This document shows positions 62,869 to 64,000 of a DNA stretch of 64,000 nt, piece by piece. The position numbers and the translations under genes are program-made. How positions within the stretch are numbered: the first letter of the stretch is position 1; each line of letters opens with the position of its first letter. The notes below the pieces were generated by a model. The model was given only the letters and a program-made list of their open reading frames with translations. It was not told the origin of the DNA and did not search any database. Origin of the DNA: Mucilaginibacter oryzae (GTDB lineage Bacteria > Bacteroidota > Bacteroidia > Sphingobacteriales > Sphingobacteriaceae); contig NZ_QGHA01000010.1 of NCBI RefSeq assembly GCF_003148845.1, positions 1 through 64,000 of the forward strand, in the 5' to 3' direction.

Positions 62869-64000
62869 ATGAACAACCCATTTATTGAACTGGGAATCCG
62901 TCATGATATTGTTAATGCCATCTCTGAGTTAGGATTTGAAAATCCTACACCAATCCAGGAGCAGTCAATCCCGGTATTGTTAACAGGCAGCAACGATTTT
63001 GTCGGATTAGCCCAAACCGGGACCGGAAAAACTGCTGCCTTTGGCCTACCTCTGTTAGAACTGCTTGATTTCGAAGAAAATCATCCACAGGCACTTGTTT
63101 TATGCCCCACACGCGAACTTTGTTTACAAATCGCGAACGACATTAAGAACTACTCCAAAAAAATGAGCAACGTACACGTTGTTGCCGTTTATGGCGGAGC
63201 AAGCATTATGGATCAGTTACGCCAGATTAAACGCGGCGTACAGATTGTAGTTGCTACACCAGGGCGTATGCTTGATATCATTAACCGTAAGGCTATTGAT
63301 TTTTCGGCTGTGAAGTATGTAGTATTGGATGAGGCTGATGAAATGCTCAATATGGGCTTTCAGGAAGACATTGATAGTATCTTATCTACCACACCCGAAG
63401 AGAAAAAAACCTGGCTGTTCTCGGCCACCATGCCTGCCGAAGTAAGGCGGATCGCTAAAAAATACATGACCGATCCGTTTGAGCTGACCATGGGCGCAAA
63501 AAACACCGGCAATGCCAACATTGAGCACGAGTACTATATTGTACGTGCCCGTGATAAATATGCCGCGTTTAAACGCATTGTTGATTTTAACCCTGATATT
63601 TTTGGTATCGTATTTTGCCGTACCAAAATTGAAACCCAGGAAATTGCCGAATCGCTGATTAAAGACGGCTACAATGCCGATTCGTTACACGGCGACCTTT
63701 CGCAACAACAACGCGATAAAGTGATGAAACGTTACCGTGAGCGCAGCCTGCAGTTGTTAATTGCTACAGATGTTGCCGCCCGTGGTATCGACGTTAACGA
63801 CGTAACACACGTAATTAACTATTCATTGCCTGACGAGGTTGAAAACTACACCCACCGCAGCGGCCGTACAGCCCGTGCCGGTAAAACCGGTGTATCAATC
63901 TCGATAGTTAACGCTAAAGAGTTAGGTAAAATCCGCCAGATTGAGCGTGTTATCGGTAAAAAATTCGTAAAAGCGGAGATTCCAACAGGTTTTGATGTTT
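62869..64000 (+). CDS. DEAD-box RNA helicase (partial, 3' end outside)
   Basis: 377 codons visible from ATG 62869 (MNNPFIELGIRHDIVNAISE). All helicase motifs are present: Q motif FENPTPIQEQSIP, AQTGTGKTAAF, PTRELCLQIA, VATPGRML, VLDEADEML, SATMP, then ATDVAARGIDV and HRSGRTARAGKTG. Remodels RNA, probably in ribosome assembly or cold growth. A long basic tail, as in Bacteroidota DeaD-like proteins, would lie beyond the window edge. Confidence 0.95.
   Translation, partial: MNNPFIELGIRHDIVNAISELGFENPTPIQEQSIPVLLTGSNDFVGLAQTGTGKTAAFGLPLLELLDFEENHPQALVLCPTRELCLQIANDIKNYSKKMSNVHVVAVYGGASIMDQLRQIKRGVQIVVATPGRMLDIINRKAIDFSAVKYVVLDEADEMLNMGFQEDIDSILSTTPEEKKTWLFSATMPAEVRRIAKKYMTDPFELTMGAKNTGNANIEHEYYIVRARDKYAAFKRIVDFNPDIFGIVFCRTKIETQEIAESLIKDGYNADSLHGDLSQQQRDKVMKRYRERSLQLLIATDVAARGIDVNDVTHVINYSLPDEVENYTHRSGRTARAGKTGVSISIVNAKELGKIRQIERVIGKKFVKAEIPTGFDV

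Overview
This window is chromosomal DNA of a Bacteroidota bacterium, most likely a Sphingobacteriaceae member close to Mucilaginibacter. I infer this from gene families seen mainly in that phylum (GLPGLI, DUF4295, DUF3098, DUF4293, DUF5683, a NagB-PIG-L fusion, BshC, a type IX secretion C-terminal domain), from gene orders typical of Bacteroidota, and from several promoters of the TTTG / 19-21 bp / TAnnTTTG type. No rRNA, tRNA, CRISPR array or prophage was recognised.

Layout. 1-368: 5' end of an ISAon1-like transposase gene and its hairpin-rich end, lying against the stop codon of an M16 protease gene. 3326-7875: amino-sugar recycling genes (NagX-like acyltransferase, NagB-PIG-L, AnmK). 7912-9537: BshC. 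9673-13027: conserved operon rpmB-rpmG-DUF4295-ftsY-rimO on the minus strand. 13163-14792: two lipoprotein genes, one interrupted by a stop codon. 15126-16523: a complete IS3-family element with a 3-bp target duplication. 16748-21568: acs, a small regulatory operon (two paralogous membrane proteins, XRE regulator, VOC protein) and rpsP-rimM. 22030-25796: nucleotidase, PAS protein lacking a kinase ATPase domain, frameshifted SMI1/KNR4-like gene, small secreted proteins. 26293-29953: rpsL-rpsG-fusA-rpsJ, then a RelE/ParE-type toxin-antitoxin pair, a Ldh2-family dehydrogenase and, convergent to it, two lepB genes followed upstream by dapB, DUF5683, parB and parA. 38532-49512: FMN reductase, type IX secreted adhesin-like protein, PQQ-type sugar dehydrogenase, TonB receptor, GH20 hexosaminidase, BtuF-like protein, LysE exporter. 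49574-58267: ribF, truB, uppP, DUF3098 and ftsX, a conserved minus-strand cluster that is interrupted between uppP and truB by a TonB-receptor / GLPGLI / small secreted protein module. 58664-64000: small hydrophilic protein, MsbA-like ABC exporter, truA, DUF4293 protein and the 5' part of a DEAD-box helicase gene.

How the genes work together. Many are housekeeping genes for translation (S7, S10, S12, S16, L28, L33, EF-G, RimM, RimO, TruA, TruB), membrane protein targeting and export (FtsY, two LepB, FtsX, UppP) and chromosome partition (ParAB). A second theme is cell-wall and chitin-type amino sugar use: GH20 hexosaminidase outside the cytoplasm, and the NagX-like protein, NagB-PIG-L and AnmK for recycling.

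The most unusual feature is the density of short dispersed palindromic repeats. At least seven sequence families occur here. They lie between genes, at gene ends where they supply stop codons (ftsY, the Ldh2 gene, lepB, truA), and inside reading frames (bshC, the ABC exporter, truA). The IS3 copy itself lies between the arms of one of these palindromes.
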